Origin: JAWLFY01 sp964462125
GTDB taxonomy: Bacteria; Planctomycetota; Planctomycetia; Pirellulales; Pirellulaceae
Assembly (NCBI GenBank): GCA_964462125.1
Contig: CAYWXT010000005.1
Span: 1-50,733 of the forward strand
Length of the DNA stretch: 50,733 nt
Direction: 5' to 3'
Part shown: in pieces, positions 7,910 to 15,138 of the stretch
Numbering within the stretch: position 1 is the first letter of the stretch
Layout of the letters: every line of letters begins with the position of its first letter
Program-made: the position numbers and the translations under genes
Notes under the pieces: model-generated
What the model was told of the DNA's origin: nothing
The model's input: only the letters and a program-made list of their open reading frames with translations
Databases searched by the model: none

Positions 7910-8152
7910 CCTGCCGCGCAGGATGTGAGAACGTAGCGAGAGCCCTGGGCGAGGGCTGTGCAAGTGTGTTTTCGGACGCGTTCCTAGACGAAGCGTTTAT
8001 CGAAGAAAGCTGAAACCCCAGGCATTTGGATCCCAAAAACGCAGGCCTACACCGCTAAGCGCAGACTCAACGGGGAACTACCTGGTACTCAGGCACGACC
8101 ACACACGGTTCAGGCAATGGGCACCTGAGGGCGCTGAGCGATGGCCGGGGCG
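7910..8152. other. Gene-free stretch between DUF1559 remnant and exported protein
   Basis: About 240 bases with no reading frame that looks coding on either strand. It is where the missing body of the DUF1559 gene would have been. I see no insertion-sequence ends or target duplication to explain the loss. Confidence 0.5.
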
Positions 8153-8593
8153 TTAGAGAAGGTGTTGCGGCGGACGCAGCGGTGGTTGCGAGATGAACCT
8201 GGTCCCGGTGCTAGATTCGATCGTTAGATGATCGATGACCCGGGGATCTTGGAAAGCGCATGCTTCGCCCAGTGCGGCCCCCGAATACGATCGGCGATGC
8301 GACTCCACGGGAACAACATCGACGCTGCCACGATCTGATGATTGGCCACAAGAGGGACCGTTGCACGGGACATGAGGACGACGCGTGATTCCGGGCACGC
8401 TGTCCGTTGGGACATATTCCCATAGAGTTCCTGACACGCCATCCGGTGCGGTATGGCCGGGATCCATCAAGTAGTCGCCGCACGTCGCGTGGCTCGTATG
8501 CACATCGATCGTCGTGACAAACAACATCCCCATCACTACAGGCACCAGTACCCGGGCTCGAACGGCCGATAGGCTCAAGGAACGGCGAGACAC
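8153..8593 (-). CDS. Small exported protein with HATCGDYL and CxGPxC motifs
   Basis: A 146-residue protein with an N-terminal signal peptide (hydrophobic core in residues 8-27) followed by HATCGDYLM and, about 45 residues on, PCNGPSC. The spaced Cys motifs resemble a group of short exported planctomycete hypotheticals; no function is known to me. The start is GTG at 8593; upstream is only a weak GAGCTGA. The choice is supported by a strong promoter whose predicted transcript begins about 35 bases earlier. The mature protein is Pro/Ser/Arg-rich with three further Cys residues after the first, so disulphides in the cell envelope are likely. Confidence 0.65.
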   Translation of the reverse strand: MSRRSLSLSAVRARVLVPVVMGMLFVTTIDVHTSHATCGDYLMDPGHTAPDGVSGTLWEYVPTDSVPGITRRPHVPCNGPSCGQSSDRGSVDVVPVESHRRSYSGAALGEACAFQDPRVIDHLTIESSTGTRFISQPPLRPPQHLL

Positions 8594-8635
8594 GTGTCAG
8601 CTCGAAACGATGGCAGAATGGAGACAAGCGGTCTA

Positions 8636-8665
8636 ATTCTAAGCGTGGCCGAATCACATTGTCAA
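8636..8665 (-). promoter_or_regulatory. Sigma-70-type promoter
   Basis: Minus strand: TTGACA (8660-8665), 18-base spacer, TAGAAT (8636-8641). -35 is perfect and -10 is five of six. The start of transcription would be near 8628, 35 bases upstream of the GTG at 8593. Confidence 0.7.
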
Positions 8666-8705
8666 GGAAAAACATCCTGGAGGGGTGCATTGGGATCTCT
8701 GAGCG

Positions 8706-9434
8706 TCACCTCCACGGGACCAAAGGCTCTTCGAAGAACGATTCGCCTTGGGGTTCGGCGATGAAGTGGTGTTCGGTGCGGTCTCGCATGCGAAGCCGAT
8801 CGATGATGCCGTGGTCGCCCCAGGCGAGATAGATCAGCAGCACGAGCTTAGCGTAGACGCTGACGTTCGACCAAATGTTGTTGCTAAAGAACTTGAGTGC
8901 CGTCCCGAACGAACGCTTTAACCGAAAGCGGCCGAGACGAAAATCGATACTCCAGAGCTCATCAAGCAACAGATGCACCATGAAGCCAATCACGACGGCC
9001 ATTGTTTTGTAGACCCGAACGCCCTCATTCAGCGATGGCATCAACAGGTAGGCGGTGAGCCCGGCGACCGCGGCGGCAGGAATGCTGTGCCACATTCCGC
9101 GGTGGACCGTATAGCGTTTAAAGAATTCGACCGCGATGAAGCGGATCGTGACGTAGATCAACATCGCGGCCAGCGCCATCGCTTCCGGGGACAACCCCAT
9201 GTCGCGAAACCGCTCGATCATCAGCATCGGGATCACCGCGGCGGCGAACAGGCTGGTTTCGCGCAAGGGGATCCCCGAGTCGCTGTCGAGATCGGGCAGC
9301 ATGCCGCTGACGGAGCAGAGCCCGGCCGCCAGCAAGCCGCTTTCGAGCGACATCCCTTGGTGCATCACGCCCCAGTAGCCATAGCCGGCCCCGGCAAGCG
9401 TGCTGGCGGTGATGTGGGTTTTGAAATCAGCCAC
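8706..9434 (-). CDS. YdjM-like inner-membrane metal-dependent hydrolase
   Basis: A 242-residue member of the LexA-binding, inner membrane-associated putative hydrolase family (YdjM-like, PF04307 type). It begins ADFKTHITASTLAGAGYGYW, typical of the family, and has several membrane segments. Conserved polar motifs are the Asp-rich SGMLPDLDSDSG, HRGMWHSIP, and HLLLDELWSIDF, which probably bind metal. GTG at 9434 is chosen as start because family homology begins at the next residue. The frame stays open upstream to 9716 but that part is not protein-like and contains a copy of the 16-mer repeat (9454-9469). Substrate and role are unknown; the E. coli relative is SOS-regulated, and no LexA-type operator is evident here. 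Confidence 0.82.
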   Translation of the reverse strand: MADFKTHITASTLAGAGYGYWGVMHQGMSLESGLLAAGLCSVSGMLPDLDSDSGIPLRETSLFAAAVIPMLMIERFRDMGLSPEAMALAAMLIYVTIRFIAVEFFKRYTVHRGMWHSIPAAAVAGLTAYLLMPSLNEGVRVYKTMAVVIGFMVHLLLDELWSIDFRLGRFRLKRSFGTALKFFSNNIWSNVSVYAKLVLLIYLAWGDHGIIDRLRMRDRTEHHFIAEPQGESFFEEPLVPWR

Positions 9435-9453
9435 GGCGTGGCAGGCAAGGGGA

Positions 9454-9469
9454 GGACAGGGCAGGGGAG
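9454..9469 (-). repeat. Dispersed 16-mer repeat, copy 2
   Basis: Minus strand CTCCCCTGCCCTGTCC, one mismatch from the unit. It lies about 20 bases 5' of the GTG start at 9434. Confidence 0.65.
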
Positions 9470-9586
9470 TTCGACCACGGATCGGGCCAACGGCATCGCG
9501 CCACTCGCCAGTTTTCCATAGCCTTTTTGGTGTCCCGAACGCTACAGCAGTCCTCCAGGATTGACCTTCGATCATGGCTGCGGGGT

Positions 9587-9595
9587 TGATATAGT
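9587..9595 (+). promoter_or_regulatory. Extended -10 promoter for the CvpA-like gene
   Basis: TGATATAGT gives TG, one base, and a five-of-six -10 hexamer TATAGT (9590-9595). There is no good -35 at the right distance. The start would be near 9602, 50 bases before the TTG at 9652. Confidence 0.4.
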
Positions 9596-9651
9596 TCAGA
9601 CCCGCAGGAAAGCCTGAGGGAAAGGGAGCAAGCACGAACGGAAGCAGGACC

Positions 9652-10359
9652 TTGGAACCGTACGACATTTTGATGTTGAGCATTTTGGTCGCCGCCACGG
9701 TATTCGGCGCGATCAAAGGGTTTGCGTGGCAGTTAGCCGCGATCGCCTCGATGGTGGTCAGCTACTGGGTCGCGTACACCTTTCGCGAGCCGTTCAGCGA
9801 ATCGATCCGGGCGGAGCCGCCCTGGAATCAATTTCTGGCGATGCTGATCCTGTTCGTCGGGACGTCGCTGGTGATCTGGATTGCGTTCCGGATGGTCAGT
9901 CAGACGATCGATCGGCTCAAGTTGCGGGAGTTTGACCGCCAGGTTGGCGCGGCCTTCGGGCTGGCCAAAGGAGCGCTCTACTGCATCCTGATCACACTGT
10001 TCGCGGTCACCTTGATGGGAGACAAGACGCGTGAGGCGATCGTCGACAGCCGCAGCGGCCGGTACATCTCCCGCGCCTTGGACCGCAGCGAGTCGGTGAT
10101 CCCGCCGGAGATCCACGGCGTGGTCCAGCCGTATCTGGAAAAGTTCGACCAGCGAATGCGTGACGGGAGCCCGGAGGAGGCAACCGGCGGGAGCGAGGAG
10201 TGGGCCGGCGATCGTGTGCTGCCGGAGGCGATCGACCGGTTGCCGGAGTCACTTCCCGACACGTATTGGGATCCGCCGCCGCCGCCCGCCGATGACCCGG
10301 TGGATGCCCAGCGGGCGCAGCAACCGCCGCCGCCGCCGTGGGCGGAGTATCAGCGGTAG
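9652..10359 (+). CDS. CvpA family membrane protein
   Basis: A 235-residue integral membrane protein with the CvpA (colicin V production) family pattern: an opening EPYDILMLSILVAATVFGAI, the G-x-x-K-G turn (GAIKGFAWQL), and four hydrophobic helices in the first 125 residues. The C-terminal 110 residues are soluble, acidic, and end in two proline runs (PPPPPADDP and PPPPPWAEYQR), unusual for the family. The start is taken as TTG at 9652 since family similarity begins there; AGGA lies close upstream. The cellular role of CvpA proteins is poorly defined, with links to envelope stress. The gene converges on accA. Confidence 0.8.
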   Translation: MEPYDILMLSILVAATVFGAIKGFAWQLAAIASMVVSYWVAYTFREPFSESIRAEPPWNQFLAMLILFVGTSLVIWIAFRMVSQTIDRLKLREFDRQVGAAFGLAKGALYCILITLFAVTLMGDKTREAIVDSRSGRYISRALDRSESVIPPEIHGVVQPYLEKFDQRMRDGSPEEATGGSEEWAGDRVLPEAIDRLPESLPDTYWDPPPPPADDPVDAQRAQQPPPPPWAEYQR

Positions 10360-10376
10360 CGCTGAGATTCAATTTC

Positions 10377-10396
10377 GGCGAATTCGGCGAATCGCC
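10377..10396. terminator. Hairpin between convergent CvpA-like gene and accA
   Basis: A 20-base imperfect inverted repeat with five outer pairs (GGCGA/TCGCC), one mismatch and two inner pairs around a CGGC loop. It lies in the 92-base convergent gap. There is no U-run, so it is at best a weak bidirectional terminator. Confidence 0.3.
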
Positions 10397-10451
10397 CTGG
10401 AAAAACCGAGGTCCGAATGCAACATAAGGGGCATTATCGGACGTTCCAACT

Positions 10452-11426
10452 TCAGGCTGTCGCCAACGGCTCTTCGACGAAGACACCGATTCGACGAAAC
10501 TTGTCATAGCGACTGGCGAGCAGCTGCTCGTGCGTCTGGCTTTCGAGTTCGTCCAAGACGCGGGCGAGATAGGTTTTCAGGCGGGTCGCCATTTGGTGGT
10601 GGTCGCGGTGGGCTCCTCCAAGCGGTTCTCCGATCACCTCGTCGACAACGCCCAACTGCTGCAGGTCCCCGCTGGTGAAGCGAAGCGCCTGCGCCGCGTC
10701 GGGAGCGAACTGGTGGCTTTTCCAAAGGATCCCAGCGCAGCCTTCCGGGCTGATCACGCTGTAGTAGGCGTGTTGGAGCATGGCGACGCGGTCGCCGACG
10801 CCGATACCCAGGGCGCCGCCGGAGCCCCCTTCGCCGATGACGACGCAGATGATGGGCGTCTTCAGGCGGCTCATGCGGAACATGCTTTCGGCGATCACAT
10901 GCGCCTGCCCCCGTTCTTCGGCGCCGACGCCAGGATAGGCGCCTGGGGTGTCGATGAGGCAGACCAGAGGCAACTGGTATTTTTCCGCCAGCCGCATCTT
11001 GCTCATCGCCTTGCGGTAGCCTTCCGGGTGGGCGCAGCCAAAGTGGCACGCGGCCCGCTCCTTGTAGGTGCGTCCTTTCTGGTGTCCGAGGACCATCACC
11101 TTGAAGCGATCGAGTTTGGCGAAGCCGGCGAGCATCGCTCGGTCATCACCGAAGTGCTTGTCGCCGTGCAGCTCGACAAATTCGTCGAACGCCAGGTTCA
11201 AGTAGTCGCGGGTGTAGGGGCGGTTCTTGTGCCGCGCAACCTGGACCGTCTGCCAGGGGCTCAGGTCGCTGTAGATTTCTTTGAGCAGCTTGACCAGATC
11301 GGTCCTCAGCGTGCGGATTTCCCCCTCCACCTGCCCGCTACGATCGGTTTGTCGTTCCAGCGCAGCGATCCGATTTTCCAGCTCGGCGATTTCAGCTTCG
11401 AATTCCAACCCTGGTCCGCCGCTCAT
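10452..11426 (-). CDS. accA: Acetyl-CoA carboxylase carboxyltransferase, alpha subunit
   Basis: Transfers the carboxyl group from carboxybiotin to acetyl-CoA, the committed step of fatty-acid synthesis, as part of the alpha2-beta2 carboxyltransferase with AccD. The 324-residue length is normal. Recognisable parts are the N-terminal helix LEFEAEIAELENRI, ARHKNRPYTRDYL, ELHGDKHFGDD, HQKGR, the oxyanion-type segments DTPGAYPG and GEGGSGGALGIGVGD, and SPEGCAGILWK. The ATG at 11426 overlaps the kinase stop by four bases (ATGA), so translation is coupled to the Ser/Thr kinase upstream. accD is not in the window. Coupling of a kinase to accA suggests, but does not show, control of lipid synthesis by phosphorylation. 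Confidence 0.97.
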   Translation of the reverse strand: MSGGPGLEFEAEIAELENRIAALERQTDRSGQVEGEIRTLRTDLVKLLKEIYSDLSPWQTVQVARHKNRPYTRDYLNLAFDEFVELHGDKHFGDDRAMLAGFAKLDRFKVMVLGHQKGRTYKERAACHFGCAHPEGYRKAMSKMRLAEKYQLPLVCLIDTPGAYPGVGAEERGQAHVIAESMFRMSRLKTPIICVVIGEGGSGGALGIGVGDRVAMLQHAYYSVISPEGCAGILWKSHQFAPDAAQALRFTSGDLQQLGVVDEVIGEPLGGAHRDHHQMATRLKTYLARVLDELESQTHEQLLASRYDKFRRIGVFVEEPLATA

Positions 11427-12367
11427 GCTTCCCTCTCCCCGTTGTCGGCCGCCTCAGGGCGGCGAATCATGTCGTCAGCACCCTTGATTCCGGGCATGTC
11501 GTCAAACACGCTGACCTCCGGTTTGCGGGGGCGTTTCTTGAACACTTCGAGCGTCCGGAATTCCTTGAGAAAATCCCACATCGACGGTGGTCGCTGGGCG
11601 GGCTTCTTGGCCATCATCCGTTTGACCAGTTCGGCGAATTCTTTGGTCACGTTCGCATTATGGACGATGGGGCTGGGGACCGATGCGTTCAGGTGTTTGC
11701 TGAGCAGGTCATTGGGGTTCGACCCGGTATAGGGTGTCTTGGCCGTGCACGCTTCGAACAGCACGCAGCCGAACGAATAGACATCGGTCCGCTCGTCGCA
11801 GACCCTGCCCAGGATCTGTTCCGGGGCCATGTAACTCCGCGTCCCCTGCACGTTTTTGGTGCTGTGAAAAAGCTTGCTCAGCCCCGACTTTTTCCGCTCG
11901 GCGATGGTGAAGTCGATCAGTTTGACCTGTCCCTCGCGGCTGACGAGAAAGTTATCTGGCTTGATATCGCGGTGGATCCAGTTCTTGGTGTGCAGGTAAT
12001 ACACCCCCTCGGCCGCCTGTTCGATGATTTTCTTGAGCATGAACGCGAGCGAGTCGGGTCCTCGCCGCAGGGCTTGCTTCATGTTCAGTTCGCTGAACAA
12101 CTCCATGACGAGAAAGGGACGACCGTTCTCAACCCGGTGTTCGTACATCTTGACAATCCGCGGACTGCTCAGATCCTTGGCGACGTTGTACTCGTGTTTG
12201 AGCGATGCCAGTTCGCCTTTGTCGCTGTGATAGTTCTGCTTGAGGATCTTGAGTGCGAAACGTTTCTGGTCATGCTCCTCGATCGCTTCCCAAACCTCGG
12301 CCGTGCTACCGCTGCGGATCAGTCGGGTGAGTCGGTAAGGTCCGAGAAAATCGCGGGTTTTAGTCAT
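11423..12367 (-). CDS. Serine/threonine protein kinase with DFT in place of DFG
   Basis: A soluble 314-residue Hanks-type kinase without a transmembrane segment. Catalytic residues can be placed: Lys40 (FALKILK), Glu59 of helix C, the loop HRDIKPDNFL with Asp134 and Asn139, and the metal-binding Asp152. The activation segment begins DFT, not the usual DFG, and ends in YMAPEQ. The glycine loop is degenerate (RSGSTAEVWE). All residues needed for phosphotransfer remain, so it is probably active, with altered control. The start at 12367 gives the usual MTKTRDFLGPYRL opening; a frame start at 12406 lacks a ribosome site. Its stop overlaps the accA start, and a glycosyltransferase lies upstream on the same strand. 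Substrates are unknown; AccA is an obvious candidate to test. Confidence 0.9.
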   Translation of the reverse strand: MTKTRDFLGPYRLTRLIRSGSTAEVWEAIEEHDQKRFALKILKQNYHSDKGELASLKHEYNVAKDLSSPRIVKMYEHRVENGRPFLVMELFSELNMKQALRRGPDSLAFMLKKIIEQAAEGVYYLHTKNWIHRDIKPDNFLVSREGQVKLIDFTIAERKKSGLSKLFHSTKNVQGTRSYMAPEQILGRVCDERTDVYSFGCVLFEACTAKTPYTGSNPNDLLSKHLNASVPSPIVHNANVTKEFAELVKRMMAKKPAQRPPSMWDFLKEFRTLEVFKKRPRKPEVSVFDDMPGIKGADDMIRRPEAADNGEREA

Positions 12368-12448
12368 TAGCAACTCGGGGGGGAGCGGCCGGCGAAGGAG
12401 GTGCATTTGTGTTTCAATGATAGTTGAAACGGTTGCACGGGCGGAAGC

Positions 12449-13606
12449 CTAGGGCTGCAGCAGCCGCTGGTACAATCGCCGGATTTCGGCGGTCATTGTT
12501 TGATGTCGGAAGCGTTCGGCAAATCGGGACTGCCCTGCCCTGCCAAGCTGCCGCCGCCGCTGTGGGTCGGCCGCCAGCTGGGAGAGGGCGCGGGCGAGTT
12601 CCCGGCGGTCACCGGGTGGGACCAGGAAGCCGGTTTCGCCGGGAATCACGACCTCGCGTGCCCCGTCGATGTCGAAACTGACCACCGGCCGACCGGCGAT
12701 CAAGGCTTGGGGAAGGGCCCGGGCGAGCCCTTCCCGGTACGAGGTATGGACCAAGGCATCCATCGCGCCGATCAACCGGGGAACCTCGTTCGGCGGGACG
12801 AGCCCGGCGAAGACAAAGTGCTTGGCGAGCCCCAGCGACTCGATGCGGGCGAGGAGCGGTTCCCGCAAGATCCCTTCGCCGACGATCAGAAACCGGACTT
12901 GGGGGTGTTTCTGGATTACCTCCGCCGCAGCCGTGATCAGGTCGGCGTGTCCTTTCAGATGAAACAACCGGGCGATCTTGCCGATCACGACGGCGTCGTC
13001 GTCAAAGCCGTAGCGGCGGCGGACCTCCAGCCGGTATTGGTCTGCGGCAAGGAATGGCTCGACATCCATCCCGCTGTAGATTGTCGTGAAGTGTTCTCGG
13101 GGGGCGACACCGGCATCGACCATCAGGTTGGTCATCGCGTCGGCCACACTGATCATGTGGTGGCAGCGGCGGGCCGCCCAGCGTTCACAGGCGATGAAGA
13201 ATCGCCGCGCGGCGGGCGACTGATAAGAATGAAAGGGGGCCCCGTGAACGGTGTGGACGATGGCGGGAACCCGCTCGGCCCAGGCCACGGCGCGACCGAG
13301 CAACCCCGCCTTGGCACTGTGGGTGTGGACCACGTCGGGGCGGAATTGGCGAATGGTTTCGCGCAGTGCCGCGCGGGCGGCCCAGTCCCGCAGCGGATGG
13401 ATTGCGCGACGTAGGCTGGGGACCATGCAAATCGGCAACTCCCCTGCCCTGCCCCGGGACAACAAGTCTCCTTCGGGCCCCAGCGCCGGCCCGGTCACCA
13501 GCAGCACCTCGTCGCCATACTCCCGGATCAAGTCGAGGCAATTGTACAGCGTGTTTTCCTGGGCCCCCCCGATGATCATCCGGGTGATGACGTGAACGAC
13601 GCGCAT
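12449..13606 (-). CDS. Family 4 glycosyltransferase
   Basis: A 385-residue GT-B fold enzyme of the GT4 type, transferring an activated sugar in envelope or exopolysaccharide synthesis. The N-terminal acceptor domain opens MRVVHVITRMIIGGAQENT, with HTHSAKAGLLGR and HTVHGAPFH. The donor domain shows IGKIARLFHLKGHADLI, FLIVGEG, VFAGLVPPNEVPRLI, and the nucleotide-sugar signature EGLARALPQALIAGRPVVSF. ATG at 13606 is chosen for the preceding AAGGA and the family N-terminus; the frame continues upstream without similarity. An exact copy of the 16-mer repeat interrupts the coding sequence at 13439-13454, where the protein reads SRGRAGELP, probably a surface loop. It lies between fliA and the kinase gene on the same strand. 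Confidence 0.93.
   Translation of the reverse strand: MRVVHVITRMIIGGAQENTLYNCLDLIREYGDEVLLVTGPALGPEGDLLSRGRAGELPICMVPSLRRAIHPLRDWAARAALRETIRQFRPDVVHTHSAKAGLLGRAVAWAERVPAIVHTVHGAPFHSYQSPAARRFFIACERWAARRCHHMISVADAMTNLMVDAGVAPREHFTTIYSGMDVEPFLAADQYRLEVRRRYGFDDDAVVIGKIARLFHLKGHADLITAAAEVIQKHPQVRFLIVGEGILREPLLARIESLGLAKHFVFAGLVPPNEVPRLIGAMDALVHTSYREGLARALPQALIAGRPVVSFDIDGAREVVIPGETGFLVPPGDRRELARALSQLAADPQRRRQLGRAGQSRFAERFRHQTMTAEIRRLYQRLLQP
13439..13454 (+). repeat. Dispersed 16-mer repeat, exact copy inside a glycosyltransferase gene
   Basis: CTCCCCTGCCCTGCCC, exact. It lies antisense to the gene and keeps the frame. The other exact copy is at 27127-27142. Confidence 0.75.
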
Positions 13607-13750
13607 GCGTTCCTTCTCGATGGCGGGAATCCCGACGGTTCGAGACGCCCGCGTCGGTGTGCCCCTTGGCTTCTCACGTGGCAATCGATTCGGCGGAACG
13701 GCTCGCCGACACGATCGAGCTCGCGGGTGCCGACGACCGAGGTTCGCGGC

Positions 13751-14548
13751 TCAGGTCCCGAACTCGGTGCGCCGCACGCCGAGCTGTTGCTGCAGCCGGT
13801 TGACGATGGAGGTGTGCATCTGGCTGACTCGCGACTCGGACAGGTCGAGGGTCGCACCGATCTCCTTCATCGTCAATTCTTCATAGTAGTAGAGAATGAT
13901 GATCAGCCGTTCGTTGCGGTTCAGCCCTTTGGTGACCAGCCGCATCAGATCGTTCTTTTGGATCCGCCGCGTGGGATCTTCCCCCTTTTTGTCCTCCAGG
14001 ATGTCGATTTCGCGAACGTCTTTGTAGCTGTCGGTCTCGTACCACTTTTTGTTGAGCGAGACGACGCCGACCGCGTTGGCATCCGACTGCATCTTTTCGA
14101 GCTCTCGGACCTCGATCCCCATGTAATCGGCGAGCTCCTGACTGCCGGGGGCCCGGCCGAGCTTCGTTTCCAGCTGCTTGGTGGCTTCGGAAAGTTTGCT
14201 CGCTTTGCTACGGACGAGTCTGGGAACCCAGTCCATGGTCCGCAGTTCGTCGAGCATGGCGCCTCGGATCCGCGGCACGCAATAGGTTTCGAACTTGACG
14301 CCACGATCCCGGTCGAAGGCATCGATGGCATCCATCAAGCCGAAGATCCCGGCGCTGATCAGGTCGTCGAGGTCAACGCCGTCGGGGGGTCGCTGCCAGA
14401 TGCGTTCGCCGTTATAGCGGACCAGCGGCATGTACCGTTCGACCAGCCGATTTCGCAGGGAATCGTATTCCGGATCGTCCTTCGACGTCTCTTGGAACGA
14501 GGCCCAAACCTGCTGGATTTCATCATCGGCTGTGACTGTCGCTGCCAT
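13751..14548 (-). CDS. fliA: Flagellar/late RNA polymerase sigma factor (FliA/WhiG type)
   Basis: A 265-residue sigma-28 family factor directing RNA polymerase to late flagellar and chemotaxis promoters. Region 2 is clear (LVERYMPLVRYNGERIW, DLDDLISAGIFGLMDAIDAF, GVKFETYCVPRIRGAMLDEL, MDWVPRLVR). Region 3 is ATKQLETKLGRAPGSQELAD. Region 4 has a helix-turn-helix (ELTMKEIGATLDLSESRVSQ). A strong GGAGG precedes the ATG. It is the last of the flagellar block, downstream of flhA, flhF and the 92-residue membrane protein. A 35-residue charged insert (about 175-210) between regions 3 and 4 includes many Lys/Asp residues. No flgM anti-sigma gene is visible here. Confidence 0.95.
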   Translation of the reverse strand: MAATVTADDEIQQVWASFQETSKDDPEYDSLRNRLVERYMPLVRYNGERIWQRPPDGVDLDDLISAGIFGLMDAIDAFDRDRGVKFETYCVPRIRGAMLDELRTMDWVPRLVRSKASKLSEATKQLETKLGRAPGSQELADYMGIEVRELEKMQSDANAVGVVSLNKKWYETDSYKDVREIDILEDKKGEDPTRRIQKNDLMRLVTKGLNRNERLIIILYYYEELTMKEIGATLDLSESRVSQMHTSIVNRLQQQLGVRRTEFGT

Positions 14549-14699
14549 TCAATCCTCCGTGATCTCATGACGAGGGTGGCAAACTTGGCTGCCGTCCCTT
14601 GGCCACGTTCAAATCGAGTCGTATGAGTCGTCGCTACGCCACCGTCTTCCCGCGGTCCGTGCAGAAAGCTGGGCACGATTGCCGAGTGTGGAGGCGGAC

Positions 14700-14978
14700 T
14701 TACGCCTGGGCCCCCTCGGCGGGTTCGGCTTCGTCCGAAGCCACGTCGATCGGACCTTGGTGGTACCGAGCGACCTGTTTGCGGAACAAGGTCTCCAGGG
14801 CGTCACGGATCAGGTAATCGGCAATCCATCCAGCCACGCCGCCGATCACGGCGAAGACCATCAGGGCAAAGATCGCCTCGACCGCGACGGCCCCGGCAAG
14901 TTCTCCTCGGATCGCTCCGCGAAACACGACGAGCCCCATAGCCAGGGATCCCAGCGCTGCGGCGTAGCTGCGTGTCAC
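14700..14978 (-). CDS. Small two-helix membrane protein in the flagellar block
   Basis: A 92-residue protein with two predicted membrane helices (about residues 5-18 and 28-52) and a charged C-terminal tail (RKQVARYHQG, then an acidic end). No family is recognised. It sits between flhF and fliA on the same strand, the place where many bacteria keep flhG, and its position suggests a flagella-linked role. The start is GTG at 14978 with a weak AGGA upstream; an internal ATG would remove most of the first helix. Confidence 0.6.
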   Translation of the reverse strand: MTRSYAAALGSLAMGLVVFRGAIRGELAGAVAVEAIFALMVFAVIGGVAGWIADYLIRDALETLFRKQVARYHQGPIDVASDEAEPAEGAQA

Positions 14979-15138
14979 GGCATCCTGAACCCGATTCGAA
15001 CCGACGGACTTTGTTTCCCAAAGGTGCTAGGCAAGCGTTGGAAAGATCGACTCAAGTCGCTTTTTCCCTGCGCGGCCCGCTCCTCTGTCTGTATCGGTCA
15101 TCGGCTGCCCCTTCATGAATTTTTTTCGAGTTGTTTGA

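Noticed and set aside
10530..11732. 400-codon plus-strand frame over accA and the kinase
   Set aside because: Antisense to two strongly identified genes; its sequence resembles no protein.
12530..12545. Another near match to the dispersed 16-mer in the glycosyltransferase C-terminus
   Set aside because: Two mismatches, and the protein there (LGRAGQSRFAERF) is the normal family sequence, so chance is likely.
14985..15015. Minus-strand GGTTCGAATC resembling a tRNA T-loop
   Set aside because: The flanking bases do not form a T-stem and no acceptor or anticodon arms are present.
15027..15122. Short minus-strand frame (about 24-29 codons, MTDTDRGAGRAGKKR) between flhF and the 92-residue gene
   Set aside because: Too short, no similarity, weak ribosome site. 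It could be a leader peptide, but nothing supports it.
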